Below are positions 9,541 through 16,837 of a stretch of DNA of 34,208 nucleotides, one piece after another. The notes beneath the pieces were generated by a model, which was not told the origin of the DNA, did no database searches, and saw nothing but the letters and a program-made list of their open reading frames with translations. Numbering within the stretch: position 1 is the stretch's first letter; each line of letters starts with the position of its first letter. This DNA comes from Acidobacteria bacterium Ga0077522. GTDB taxonomy: Bacteria; Acidobacteriota; Vicinamibacteria; Vicinamibacterales; Vicinamibacteraceae. Where the stretch lies: the NCBI GenBank assembly GCA_001464065.1, contig LNDN01000078.1, positions 1 through 34,208 on the forward strand, given 5' to 3'. Both the position numbers and the translations under genes were made by a program.

Positions 9541-9612
9541 GCCTGACCCTACGACGACCGACGCGGATGTGCTGCCGTCGGCCCCTCCGCGTGTCCCGAG
9601 CGCCCGCTCACG

Positions 9613-10641
9613 TCACCGTGCGGCGGCGAGCGTGAGCAGGAAGCCGGCCTCGTCGTCGCGCCATGAGCCGGCCGGCACGAAGCCCGCGTTCCACAGCGTC
9701 TCGACGAACTGCGCGGGTTCGTACTTGTAGGAGCTCTCGGTCCAGATCGTCTCACCAGCCTGGAAGTCGATCGTCAGACCGGCCCCCGGCAGATGCACGC
9801 GTTGCAGCGCCAGGCTCACGAGGTGCATCTCCATGCGCTGCGCTGCAGGATTCCAGCGCGCATCGTGGGCGAATCGCTCGAGATCGAAGTCGCCGCCGAG
9901 TTCGCGATTGAGACGCACCAGCAGGTTGCTGTTGAAGGCGGCGGTGACGCCGAGCGGGTCGTCGTACGCCAGCTGCAACTGCGCCGTGGGCTTGACCAGA
10001 TCGGCGCCGATCAGCAGCGTGTCTCCCCGCTGCATGACGCGCCGGATGTCGGCCAGCAGCGCAGCGGCCTCCGGCGGATCGAAGTTGCCGATGTTGGAGC
10101 CGAGGAACGCGACCAGCAGGGTCTCGCCGGGCTGTCGGGTCGCCACCACGTCGCGCAGGCCGACCTCATAGCGCGCGACGTGGGTCCGGATGGCCAGACC
10201 GGGTAGGCGTCGCAATCGCGCCGACGCCACGTCGAGCGCGGTGGCCGACACGTCCACCAGGTGCACGTCGACGGGGCGCTCCCGGGCCTCGACGTCGTGC
10301 AGCAGCGTCGCGAGCTTCTCGCCGTTGCCGGGGCCGAGTTCGACCACGCGCGGATGCCGCCCCGCGGCCTCGAGAATCGAACGCCCATGCTGGCGCAGCA
10401 GCGCCGTCTCGGCGCGGGTGATCGGATACCAGGGCAGGTGGCAGATCGCATCGAACAGCGAGGAGCCCAGGGCATCGTACAGGGCGTGCGCCGGCAGGCG
10501 GCGCGGTCGCTCGCGCAAGGACGCACCGACCTCCTCGGCAAACGACCGCGGTGCCGTCGGCACACGCAGGCCAGTGGACGTCGGTGCCTGCTGCGCGCCT
10601 GTCGAAGGAGCCGCGACCAGACGGATGGGGGCGGGACTCAT
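9613..10641 (-). CDS. egtD: L-histidine N-alpha-methyltransferase EgtD
   Basis: A 342-residue SAM-dependent enzyme that trimethylates histidine to hercynine, the first step of ergothioneine synthesis. Family marks are all visible: R-L-P-A-H-A-L-Y-D-A-L-G-S-S-L-F near 48-63, the SAM loop V-E-L-G-P-G-N-G-E-K, the F-L-G-S-N-I-G-N-F segment, A-Y-D-D-P-L-G-V-T-A-A-F-N, and the C-terminal W-T-E-S-S-Y-K-Y containing the Glu and Ser that hold the histidine in characterised EgtD. Length matches the family (about 320-345). Its ATG overlaps the egtB stop as ATGA (10638-10641), so it is translationally coupled behind egtB. It ends with L-T-L-A-A-A-R, as members usually do. Confidence 0.93.
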   Translation of the reverse strand: MSPAPIRLVAAPSTGAQQAPTSTGLRVPTAPRSFAEEVGASLRERPRRLPAHALYDALGSSLFDAICHLPWYPITRAETALLRQHGRSILEAAGRHPRVVELGPGNGEKLATLLHDVEARERPVDVHLVDVSATALDVASARLRRLPGLAIRTHVARYEVGLRDVVATRQPGETLLVAFLGSNIGNFDPPEAAALLADIRRVMQRGDTLLIGADLVKPTAQLQLAYDDPLGVTAAFNSNLLVRLNRELGGDFDLERFAHDARWNPAAQRMEMHLVSLALQRVHLPGAGLTIDFQAGETIWTESSYKYEPAQFVETLWNAGFVPAGSWRDDEAGFLLTLAAAR

Positions 10642-11984
10642 GCCGTCACCTCCACGGTGCGGAACGTGGCGTACACATACGGATACCGTGGACGGAACCA
10701 GTTGCGGAAGCTCGGGCGCAGCAGTTCGCGCGCGGTCGCCGGCGATCCCCCCTTGAGCACGAAGTGCGACCCGTCGAAGAAATCGGCGGAGTACTCGGGA
10801 TATGACGCAATCGGTGTGAAGCCGGGAAAGCCGTCGAACACCGTGGTGGTCCATTCCCAGCCGTTGCCCACCAGATCGTGGACGCCCCAGGCCGACTGGC
10901 CGTCGGGATGCGTGCCCACGGGTGCCGGCTCCCAGCTCGAGAAGTCGAACACGCCATGCGCGGCCGTGGCCGGCGCCGCGCCCCACGGATGCGGTCGCGG
11001 TGCGTCGTCGGGACTGCCGAACGCCGCCCGCTGATACTCGGCCTCGGTGGGCAGGCGTCGCCGGGTCCAGCGCGCGTAGGCCGACGCCTCGGCCTGGCTC
11101 ACGTACACCGGCCATGCGAGCGGCAAGGCAATGTCCTCGAACATGCCGCGCCAGCACCATTCGCCCTCACGCCGCGTCCAGAAGGTCGGATGCGCGAGCT
11201 GGTCGGCCTGCACCCAGGCCCAGTCCTGAGGCGACCACCACTGCGGGTCGCGGTAGCCCCCGGCCTCGACGAACGCGAGGAAGTCGCCGTTGGTCACGTT
11301 GAGGCGCTGGATGCGGAACGACTCCACCTCGACCACGGGGCCGGGGAACTCGTTGTCCCAGCCGAACGGGATGTCGCCTCGACGCGCGCCGAGGGCCGCC
11401 ATCCCGGCAGGAATGCGCACATCGCCCTGCGCGACGGCACCCGGCCTGAGATGCAGGGTGTAGTCGGCGGGCGCACGCTTGGCCGCATGCGGCAACCGGT
11501 GCCACATGTACAGCAGCGTCTCCTGATGCATGGCCTCGTGCTCGAGGATCGCGTAGACGGCCTCGGCGCGGTCGAGCAGCGGATGACCCGGCTGATCGAG
11601 GTCCGCGTCGGCCAGCGCGTCGATGACCCGATCATCGGCCGCTCGCACGAAGGCGCGCACGGCCTCCGGATCCGGCCAGGTGAACGCGGCTGCATCATGG
11701 CCGTCCTCATCAGGGTCGATCCCGCGAGCGAACAGCCGCTCGAGCGCCTCGTCGACACCGGGACGACCCAGCCCCCGCTTCACCAGCGTGTTGAGGCTGA
11801 AGCCCGGCAGATGACCGACGTAGAACACGATCGGGTGCCGCTGCGCGATGGGCTGCGCATACAGGGTGTCCGGTGTCAGGACATCGAACAACGCCTGCGT
11901 GCGAGCGCGATTGCGGCGGTACCAGTCCAGCGCGTGCTCTCGGGCGATGCCGCGGACGGGGGTGTTCTGCAGGGTGGTAGACAT
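10638..11984 (-). CDS. egtB: Ergothioneine sulfoxide synthase EgtB
   Basis: A 448-residue non-haem iron enzyme that joins a thiol donor to hercynine with oxygen. The N-terminal DinB-like domain carries the iron ligands: H58 in Y-V-G-H-L and the H-x-x-x-H of E-H-E-A-M-H-Q-E (149 and 153). The C-terminal half is an FGE-sulfatase (C-type lectin-like) domain with G-W-D-N-E-F-P, R-R-L-P-T-E-A-E-Y-Q, G-N-G-W-E-W-T, F-P-G-F and H-F-V-L-K-G-G-S. It precedes egtD in an overlapping pair. No EgtA, EgtC or EgtE is nearby, so the thiol donor may be cysteine, as for EgtB of Chloracidobacterium, rather than gamma-glutamylcysteine. That is inference. The ATG at 11984 is chosen; an in-frame GTG at 12002 lies inside the predicted leader structure. 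Neither has a well-placed ribosome site. Confidence 0.9.
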   Translation of the reverse strand: MSTTLQNTPVRGIAREHALDWYRRNRARTQALFDVLTPDTLYAQPIAQRHPIVFYVGHLPGFSLNTLVKRGLGRPGVDEALERLFARGIDPDEDGHDAAAFTWPDPEAVRAFVRAADDRVIDALADADLDQPGHPLLDRAEAVYAILEHEAMHQETLLYMWHRLPHAAKRAPADYTLHLRPGAVAQGDVRIPAGMAALGARRGDIPFGWDNEFPGPVVEVESFRIQRLNVTNGDFLAFVEAGGYRDPQWWSPQDWAWVQADQLAHPTFWTRREGEWCWRGMFEDIALPLAWPVYVSQAEASAYARWTRRRLPTEAEYQRAAFGSPDDAPRPHPWGAAPATAAHGVFDFSSWEPAPVGTHPDGQSAWGVHDLVGNGWEWTTTVFDGFPGFTPIASYPEYSADFFDGSHFVLKGGSPATARELLRPSFRNWFRPRYPYVYATFRTVEVTA

Positions 11985-11995
11985 GGCTGAAGTCC

Positions 11996-12045
11996 GAGGC
12001 ACGTCTCAGTGAGACTCCTGTCGGCGTCGACAGGATGCGTGCCTC
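11996..12045 (-). ncRNA. Candidate structured leader RNA (three-way junction) of egtB
   Basis: On the minus strand these 50 bases fold into a compact three-way junction. The closing stem P1 pairs GAGGCACG (12045-12038) with CGTGCCTC (12003-11996), eight perfect pairs. P2 is CCTGTCG-ACGC-CGACAGG (12034-12017), seven perfect pairs. P3 is GTCTC-ACT-GAGAC (12015-12003), sharing its last base with P1. The structure ends 11 bases before the egtB ATG. An AGGAG (12019-12015) is partly buried in P2 and P3. I do not recognise a known riboswitch class. It could instead be a stabilising or terminator-like element for the upstream gene, although there is no U-run. Confidence 0.45.
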
Positions 12046-12054
12046 CCGACTTCA

Positions 12055-12084
12055 CCTATACAAGGGGCGCGCCAGACCGGTCAG
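12055..12084 (-). promoter_or_regulatory. Predicted sigma70-type promoter of egtB-egtD
   Basis: On the minus strand CTGACC (12084-12079) and TATAGG (12060-12055) are separated by 18 bases, four matches each to the consensus boxes or close to it. The start point would fall near 12047-12049, right at the first base of the leader structure. The -35 overlaps the stop codon of the preceding gene. Confidence 0.4.
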
Positions 12085-12584
12085 TCGGATCGGCCACGGC
12101 GGCGTCCCCGCGTCGGACGCACATCCGGCTCGAGCGCCGTCTCGTCTTCCCCCATGACCTTGAACGAGCGGGTCACGCGCGAGCGGATGCCGGACGACCC
12201 TTCCAGTGTCGCAACGATCTGATAGTCGCCGGCGGGCAGCTGATGCACCGCGAAGGTGTGGGCCCGCGCCCCTTCCACGCCGTCGAGCTGTCGCTCGGTA
12301 CTGGCATAGAAGGTCGGCGCGTCGACCGACAGTTGCAATCGTCGGTTGCCGGCATCCGGCGTGACGCGGACGATGACGCGAAGGTCGGCGCCGGCGAAGG
12401 CGACGACGGGGGAGAACGTGACCGACTGGATCAGCTTGCTGTCCGTCGTTTCCGGAACGACGGGGGCGGCCACCGGATCGACCGGTGCCGAGGCCGGCGC
12501 CTGGGCGAGCGCCGACAACGGGATGCCGAGGAACAGGACAAGCACGACCAGCGGCCGCATCAACGCCGAAATGCGTGTACCCAT
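12081..12584 (-). CDS. Secreted protein of unknown function with a beta-sandwich-like middle
   Basis: A 167-residue protein. The signal peptide covers about residues 1-27 (MGTRISALMRPLVVLVLFLG, ending ALAQA), followed by a Pro/Ala-rich spacer. Residues about 45-145 alternate polar and hydrophobic positions (V-T-F-S-P-V-V-A-F-A-G-A-D-L-R-V-I-V-R-V) and end P-A-G-D-Y-Q-I-V-A-T-L-E-G, as in immunoglobulin-like or bacterial Ig folds. The tail is basic (R-G-R-R-R-G-R). I do not recognise the family. The start ATG at 12584 puts the signal peptide first; a GGGATGG lies a short way upstream. It lies upstream of egtB on the same strand, but the predicted egtB promoter overlaps its stop, so the two are probably separately controlled. 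Confidence 0.62.
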   Translation of the reverse strand: MGTRISALMRPLVVLVLFLGIPLSALAQAPASAPVDPVAAPVVPETTDSKLIQSVTFSPVVAFAGADLRVIVRVTPDAGNRRLQLSVDAPTFYASTERQLDGVEGARAHTFAVHQLPAGDYQIVATLEGSSGIRSRVTRSFKVMGEDETALEPDVRPTRGRRRGRSD

Positions 12585-12885
12585 CACACACCATCCCGTG
12601 AACGCGTGGACGCAGGGGCCTGCGCCGCACGCTCCCCGGGCGCGCGGAACAGACAGCTGAGCGGAAGGACAGAACGTACTGCGATCATCGCGTCGCCGCA
12701 AGAGGATTTCCGGGAGCGGCGGTCGCTGCCGCCGGCGCGGCCCAGCGTCGCCCGCTGGTGACAGGACGTTGTCGGCGCGGGGTGACGGGCCGATTACTGA
12801 GGCCGATGTGTCAGTGACCGGGGACAGTCCAGCTGGTATCCATCTTGCTCTCTCGAGAGCAGACGTCCTTTCCTTGGAGCACCCA
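12585..12885. other. Divergent intergenic region
   Basis: These 301 bases separate the secreted minus-strand gene from the PEGA-domain gene. I see no RNA gene or open frame worth calling. The only clear structure is a dyad at 12846-12861, TGCTCT-CTCG-AGAGCA, containing the perfect palindrome CTCTCGAGAG (12850-12859), 25 bases before the PEGA start. It could be an operator or a 5' leader hairpin. Confidence 0.4.
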
Positions 12886-13951
12886 GTGAGACACCTCGTA
12901 CGAAGCCTGGCAGTAGCAACGGCGGTCCTCACGGCCTCCGCGTTCGTGCCCGACCTTGCCCATGCGCAGCGTGGCGGCCGTGGCGGCGGCGGTGGCGGTC
13001 AGCGTGGCGGTGGGGCGACCGTCCGGTCAGCGCCCGTCGGTCGTGCCGTGCCGCGAGGCGGGCAGCCCGTGTACCGAGGCGGCGCCTACCGTGGCGGCTA
13101 TCGTGGCGTGTACCGTGGCGCCTACGGCGTGCGTCCCGTGTACTGGGGAGGCCTCGGGCTCGGCTACGGCTGGGGCGGGGGGGGCCTGGGGCCCGGGGTG
13201 GTGGGGCCCCGGCTTCGCCAGCAGCATGTGGTGGCCCGGGTTCGGCTGGTGGGGCGGGCCAGCCCTCTACGCGCCGCCCTTCGCGGCGTGGGGGATCACC
13301 AGTGACGCGCGTTTCCTCGTCACACCGCGCTCGGCAGAGGTGTACGTCGACGGCGCCCTCGCCGGCATCGTCGACCAGTACGACGGCGTCTTCCAGAGCC
13401 TGACCCTGGCGCCTGGCACCCATCGCATCTCGCTGTATCTCGAGGGGCATCGCCGGCACGACGCGAACGTCTACGTCGCACCGGGCTCCACCCTGAAGCT
13501 GCGACACACGATGGAGCCGCTGGCCGCGGGCGCTCCGCAGGACGAACGCCCGATGCCGCCGCCGCGCGCGCAGCAGACGGCCGTGTCGGCCGACGCCGAT
13601 CCGGGCGCCATGCCGCAGGGGACAGAACCTCAGGGCCTGGCCCCTGGCGCACCTGAGGCACCCCGCCAGCCGCGTGAGCCGCGTGAGCCACGTGAGCCAC
13701 GCAGCATCGCGGGTGAGGCCGGCCTGCTGGTCATTCGCGTCCAGCCCGTCGACGCCGAGGTCTTCATCGATGGCCAGCGGTGGCAGACGCCCGACGACAG
13801 CCGTCCGCTCGAGGTGCGTGTGCCGCCCGGTCGCGTGCGCGTCGAGGTTCGCAAGCCTGGCTTCGCGCCGTTCTCGACCGACGTCACCGTGCAGCCCGGG
13901 CAGGTGACACCGCTCAACGTGAGCCTGCCCTCACGCGGCGAGCAGCTCTAG
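12886..13951 (+). CDS. Secreted PEGA-domain protein, frame interrupted at a G8 run
   Basis: Two overlapping frames make one sensible protein of about 354 residues if one base is skipped in the G8 run at 13177-13184. The first part starts at GTG 12886 (GGAG at 12876-12879, six bases before), with a signal peptide (about 1-26, ending AHAQ) and a Gly/Arg/Tyr-rich region with Y-R-G-G repeats. After the shift come W-G-P-G-W-W-G-P-G-F, a first PEGA domain (A-E-V-Y-V-D-G-A-L-A-G, about 140-205), a Pro/Arg/Glu linker with R-E-P repeats, and a second PEGA-like domain (A-E-V-F-I-D-G-Q, about 285-350). PEGA domains are surface or periplasmic beta-domains often tied to cell-wall contact. As written, translation would end at 13305. 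A sequencing error, a real mutation or phase variation are all possible. Confidence 0.75.
13071..13130 (+). repeat. Repeats coding for Y-R-G-G units
   Basis: Imperfect 9- to 15-base units of the type TACCGTGGC encode Y-R-G-G-A-Y-R-G-G-Y-R-G-V-Y-R-G-A in the N-terminal low-complexity part of the PEGA protein. Confidence 0.65.
13671..13697 (+). repeat. Tandem 9-base repeat coding for R-E-P
   Basis: Three head-to-tail units, CGCGTGAGC, CGCGTGAGC, CACGTGAGC, lie in the linker between the two PEGA domains and encode R-E-P repeats. Confidence 0.75.
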
Positions 13952-13974
13952 CCGTCGCGGCCTCGCGTGGTGGC

Positions 13975-14631
13975 TCAGCGCCGCCAGAGGTAGGGCAGCA
14001 GCCGATACCGGAAGAGGCGCGTGACCGTGTGAGCGGTCATGCGCCATCCCTGTCGTGACAGCCACCACGTCGATCGGTGCCAGCGCGGGCCCGACGACGC
14101 GTGGCAGTTGTAGAGGGTGACGCCCTTGCCGAGCCACGCCCTCCGCGTGGTGAGGTGGGCCCGCAGGCCCTCGAAATCCGACATCACGAGCACGACCCGA
14201 CGCCAGCCGTGTTGCTCGAGCAGCGGCCACGAGAACGCGGCATTCTCGGCCGTGTTCGTCGCGCCATTTTCGAGATGGATGCGATCGGCGGCCACCCCTC
14301 GTTCCAGCAACCACGCGCGAAACCACTCCGCTTCGGTGTGCGGCGTGCCCGGCACCGGCACGCCACCGCTCACGATCAGATGCGGCGCCAGGCCCCGTTG
14401 GTGAAGCGCCAGCGCCGTCTGCAATCGGGCCTCGGCCTTCCATCGCTCGCCGCAGCCGAACACCAGCGCCACATCTGCAGCGGTCGCAGGCGGCTGACGC
14501 AGATCGAGGCACCAGCCGACCGCGAGGCACGTGAAGACGACGACGAGAATCGGGAGCAGCAGCAGGAGAAGGAGGGACGCGTCCACGGAAGAGCCATCGC
14601 ACGATATCACTGGCGGGCCCTTTGCTTTCAT
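13975..14631 (-). CDS. DUF218 (YdcF/SanA family) membrane-anchored protein
   Basis: A 218-residue protein with one N-terminal membrane helix (about 19-41, poly-Leu) and a DUF218 domain. Family pieces visible are A-L-V-F-G-C-G, A-L-A-L-H-Q-R-G-L-A-P-H-L-I-V-S-G-G, the acidic E-A-E-W-F-R-A-W-L, E-N-G-A-T-N-T-A-E-N-A, and V-V-L-V-M-S-D. SanA/YdcF proteins affect envelope permeability; the exact reaction is not settled. The first ATG is only eight bases from the divergent SDR start, and neither has a clear ribosome site, so the real start could lie a little further in; the helix would be kept. Confidence 0.8.
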   Translation of the reverse strand: MKAKGPPVISCDGSSVDASLLLLLLLPILVVVFTCLAVGWCLDLRQPPATAADVALVFGCGERWKAEARLQTALALHQRGLAPHLIVSGGVPVPGTPHTEAEWFRAWLLERGVAADRIHLENGATNTAENAAFSWPLLEQHGWRRVVLVMSDFEGLRAHLTTRRAWLGKGVTLYNCHASSGPRWHRSTWWLSRQGWRMTAHTVTRLFRYRLLPYLWRR

Positions 14632-14639
14632 GCACGGTC

Positions 14640-15683
14640 ATGCCTCACACGTCCTCCTCCTCGGAACGTTCGCACGCGGCCTGGGTCGCGCTCGGCGGTC
14701 TCGCTGCGCTCGGTGCCGCGGCCTGGCTCGATCGTCGCGACCGTCGCTACGACCTGCATGGCCGGACGGTGCTCATCACGGGCGGCGTGCGGGGCCTGGG
14801 GTTGCTGCTGGCGCGTGAGTTCGGACGGCGAGGGGCGCGTCTGGTGGTGGTGGCACGGACGCCGTCGGACGTGGTCCGTGCCGAGGCCGACCTGCGGGGC
14901 GCCGGCCACGACGTCCTGGCCGAATGTTGCGATGTCCGCGACCCGCGCGCCGTCGCCGACCTCGTGCAATCGATCACGGGTCGGACGGGCCGACTCGATG
15001 TCGTCGTCAACAACGCGGGCGTCATTCAAGCCGCGCCCTTCGACGATGCCCAGCTGGAGGATTTCCAGGAGTCGCTCGACACGCACTTCTGGGGGCCCCT
15101 GTATCTCATCCGAGAGGCGCTGCCGCATCTGCGGCGCGCGCCAGGCGGGGCGCGCGTGTTGAACATCTCGTCGTTTGGCGGCCGTGTGGGCGTGCCGCAT
15201 CTGGCCGCATATGCGTCGGGCAAGTTCGCCCTGGTCGGCCTGTCGGAGACCCTGCGCGCCGAGTTGGTCGCCGACAACGTCCTCGTGACGACGGCGACGC
15301 CAGGGCTCATGCGGACCGGGTCGCACGGCAGGATCCTCGTGCGCGGGCAGCACGCGAAGGAGACGCTGTGGTTCGGCGCGGGTGTCGCGACTCCCCTGAC
15401 CTCGATGTCGGGCCCGCGTGCAGCCCGCCAGCTGGTCGACGCCTGCGTCGCCGGGCGCGCGCACGCCACGCCGGGCCTGCAGTTCCGCCTGGCTGAAGTG
15501 CTCGACGTCCTCACTCCGCGGATGACCGCGGCGGTCAAGGCCCTGCTGGCCAGTCATGTGCTGCCGTCAGCCGTCGGCACCGCTCACGGGCGGATCCGTC
15601 GACGGACGTCCGATGTCGGTTTTGGCTGGCTCACACCGTTCCTGCCCAACGGCGCGGCCGCGGCCAACAACGAGCTCGGCTAG
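14640..15683 (+). CDS. Short-chain dehydrogenase/reductase with N-terminal membrane helix
   Basis: A 347-residue classical SDR. A hydrophobic segment at about 14-30 could anchor it in the membrane. The cofactor loop is TGGVRGLG (47-54), followed by N-N-A-G (124-127), catalytic Ser in N-I-S-S (177/178) and Y-A-S-G-K (Tyr191, Lys195). The C-terminal extension beyond the usual 250 residues (about 270-347) has no recognised motif. The substrate is unknown. The ATG at 14640 is preferred over an in-frame TTG at 14622. Its TAG overlaps the stop of the convergent esterase within the palindrome CTAG. Confidence 0.83.
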   Translation: MPHTSSSSERSHAAWVALGGLAALGAAAWLDRRDRRYDLHGRTVLITGGVRGLGLLLAREFGRRGARLVVVARTPSDVVRAEADLRGAGHDVLAECCDVRDPRAVADLVQSITGRTGRLDVVVNNAGVIQAAPFDDAQLEDFQESLDTHFWGPLYLIREALPHLRRAPGGARVLNISSFGGRVGVPHLAAYASGKFALVGLSETLRAELVADNVLVTTATPGLMRTGSHGRILVRGQHAKETLWFGAGVATPLTSMSGPRAARQLVDACVAGRAHATPGLQFRLAEVLDVLTPRMTAAVKALLASHVLPSAVGTAHGRIRRRTSDVGFGWLTPFLPNGAAAANNELG

Positions 15684-16837
15684 CGGAACAGCTTCGGCGT
15701 GAAGGCGGCGAGGTTGCGGCGCCAGACCGTCCAGGTGTGTGCCCCGGGCATCTCGATGGCCTCGTGCGGCACACCGCGGTCCGTCAGGAAGGCGCGCACC
15801 TGGCGGTTGGCCTCGATGAGCCGGTCCTCGGTGCCACACGAAATCCACAGCAGCTGCAGACGCTTGCCCTCTGCCGCGGTGAGCGCGGGGAAGGTCTGTG
15901 GGAAGGTCGCGGGGTCGCCGAGTCCGCCGGAGCTGAAGGCCCCGACCCAGGCGAAGCGATCGATGGCGTTGAGGCCGACGAAGAGACTCTCGGCGCCGCC
16001 CATCGACAACCCGGCGATGGCGCGACGCTCGCGGCGCGGGTCGGCGTGGTACTCGCGTTCGATGGCCGGGATGACCTCGGCAAACAGCGCGTCGCGATAG
16101 CCGACCATGTTCTTCTGGCCAAGCTGTGGCGGCCGCGGGCCGCGCGTCACGATCTCCGGGGCCCCGTAGCCGAGTGTCATCACCACGAGCATCGGCACCA
16201 CCTTCTTCGCGGCAATCAGGTTGTCGAGGATGACGTGCGCCTGTCCCACCGATGTCCAGCCGCTCGCATCGTCACTGAATCCGTGGAGCAGGTAGAGCAC
16301 CGGGTACTTCTCGCGGCGCTGCGGGTCGTAGCCAGCGGGGGTGTAGACGTAGTAGTCCCGGTGATCGCCGATGCGGGCCGACTTGTAGAAGTGGCGGCGG
16401 AGCTGTCCGCGAGGGACGTCGGTCACGTCCCACGGCAACACGTCCGGCCCGGTCGTCGGGCCTGGCACCCGCACCATGTTCGACATGTTCAGCAGGTTGG
16501 GCGCGACCCACGGGTTGAGCGGGTCGAGCAGCGAGACGCCATCGACGTTGAACGTGTACTGGTAGATGTCGGGCGCCAGCGCCGTCGTCGTCGCGGACCA
16601 CAGGCCCTGGTCGTCCCGGGTCATCACCAGGCGGTCCGATCCGGCACGGGCCACCGCGACCTCCCGTGCGTGCGGCGCCTTCACCCGGAAGGTCACGCGG
16701 CCGTCGGCATGCACCTCGGGGGAGGGGAGTGGCGGTGCGGGCGCCTGGGCGAAGAGCGGAGGCGAGCAGAGCACCAGGGCCGCCACCAGGCCGGCCAGCG
16801 TGATGCGAGCGTCGTGCGTCAGGTGCAGTCCTGGCAT
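15680..16837 (-). CDS. Secreted esterase with N-terminal E-set domain (feruloyl/enterochelin esterase type)
   Basis: A 385-residue alpha/beta hydrolase with a signal peptide (hydrophobic about 12-30, cleavage near FAQA). Residues about 35-130 form an E-set/CBM48-like domain (V-T-F-R-V-K-A-P-H-A-R-E-V and Y-Q-Y-T-F-N-V-D-G). The PF00756 esterase domain follows with Y-L-L-H-G-F (oxyanion side) and catalytic triad Ser278 in G-L-S-M-G-G, Asp338 in G-T-E-D-R-L and His367 in G-A-H-T-W. The layout matches the feruloyl esterases of plant cell-wall degraders and Fes-like enzymes; a carbohydrate ester substrate is likely. The start has AGGAG at a workable distance and overlaps the end of the EEP gene by 19 bases, so it is the last gene of that operon. 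Confidence 0.87.
   Translation of the reverse strand: MPGLHLTHDARITLAGLVAALVLCSPPLFAQAPAPPLPSPEVHADGRVTFRVKAPHAREVAVARAGSDRLVMTRDDQGLWSATTTALAPDIYQYTFNVDGVSLLDPLNPWVAPNLLNMSNMVRVPGPTTGPDVLPWDVTDVPRGQLRRHFYKSARIGDHRDYYVYTPAGYDPQRREKYPVLYLLHGFSDDASGWTSVGQAHVILDNLIAAKKVVPMLVVMTLGYGAPEIVTRGPRPPQLGQKNMVGYRDALFAEVIPAIEREYHADPRRERRAIAGLSMGGAESLFVGLNAIDRFAWVGAFSSGGLGDPATFPQTFPALTAAEGKRLQLLWISCGTEDRLIEANRQVRAFLTDRGVPHEAIEMPGAHTWTVWRRNLAAFTPKLFR

Noticed and set aside
12769-13305. Separate short glycine-rich protein gene
   Set aside because: Its end after the G8 run reads as out-of-frame sequence, while the second frame continues the same Trp/Gly-rich pattern. It is the first part of the PEGA gene, not a gene of its own.
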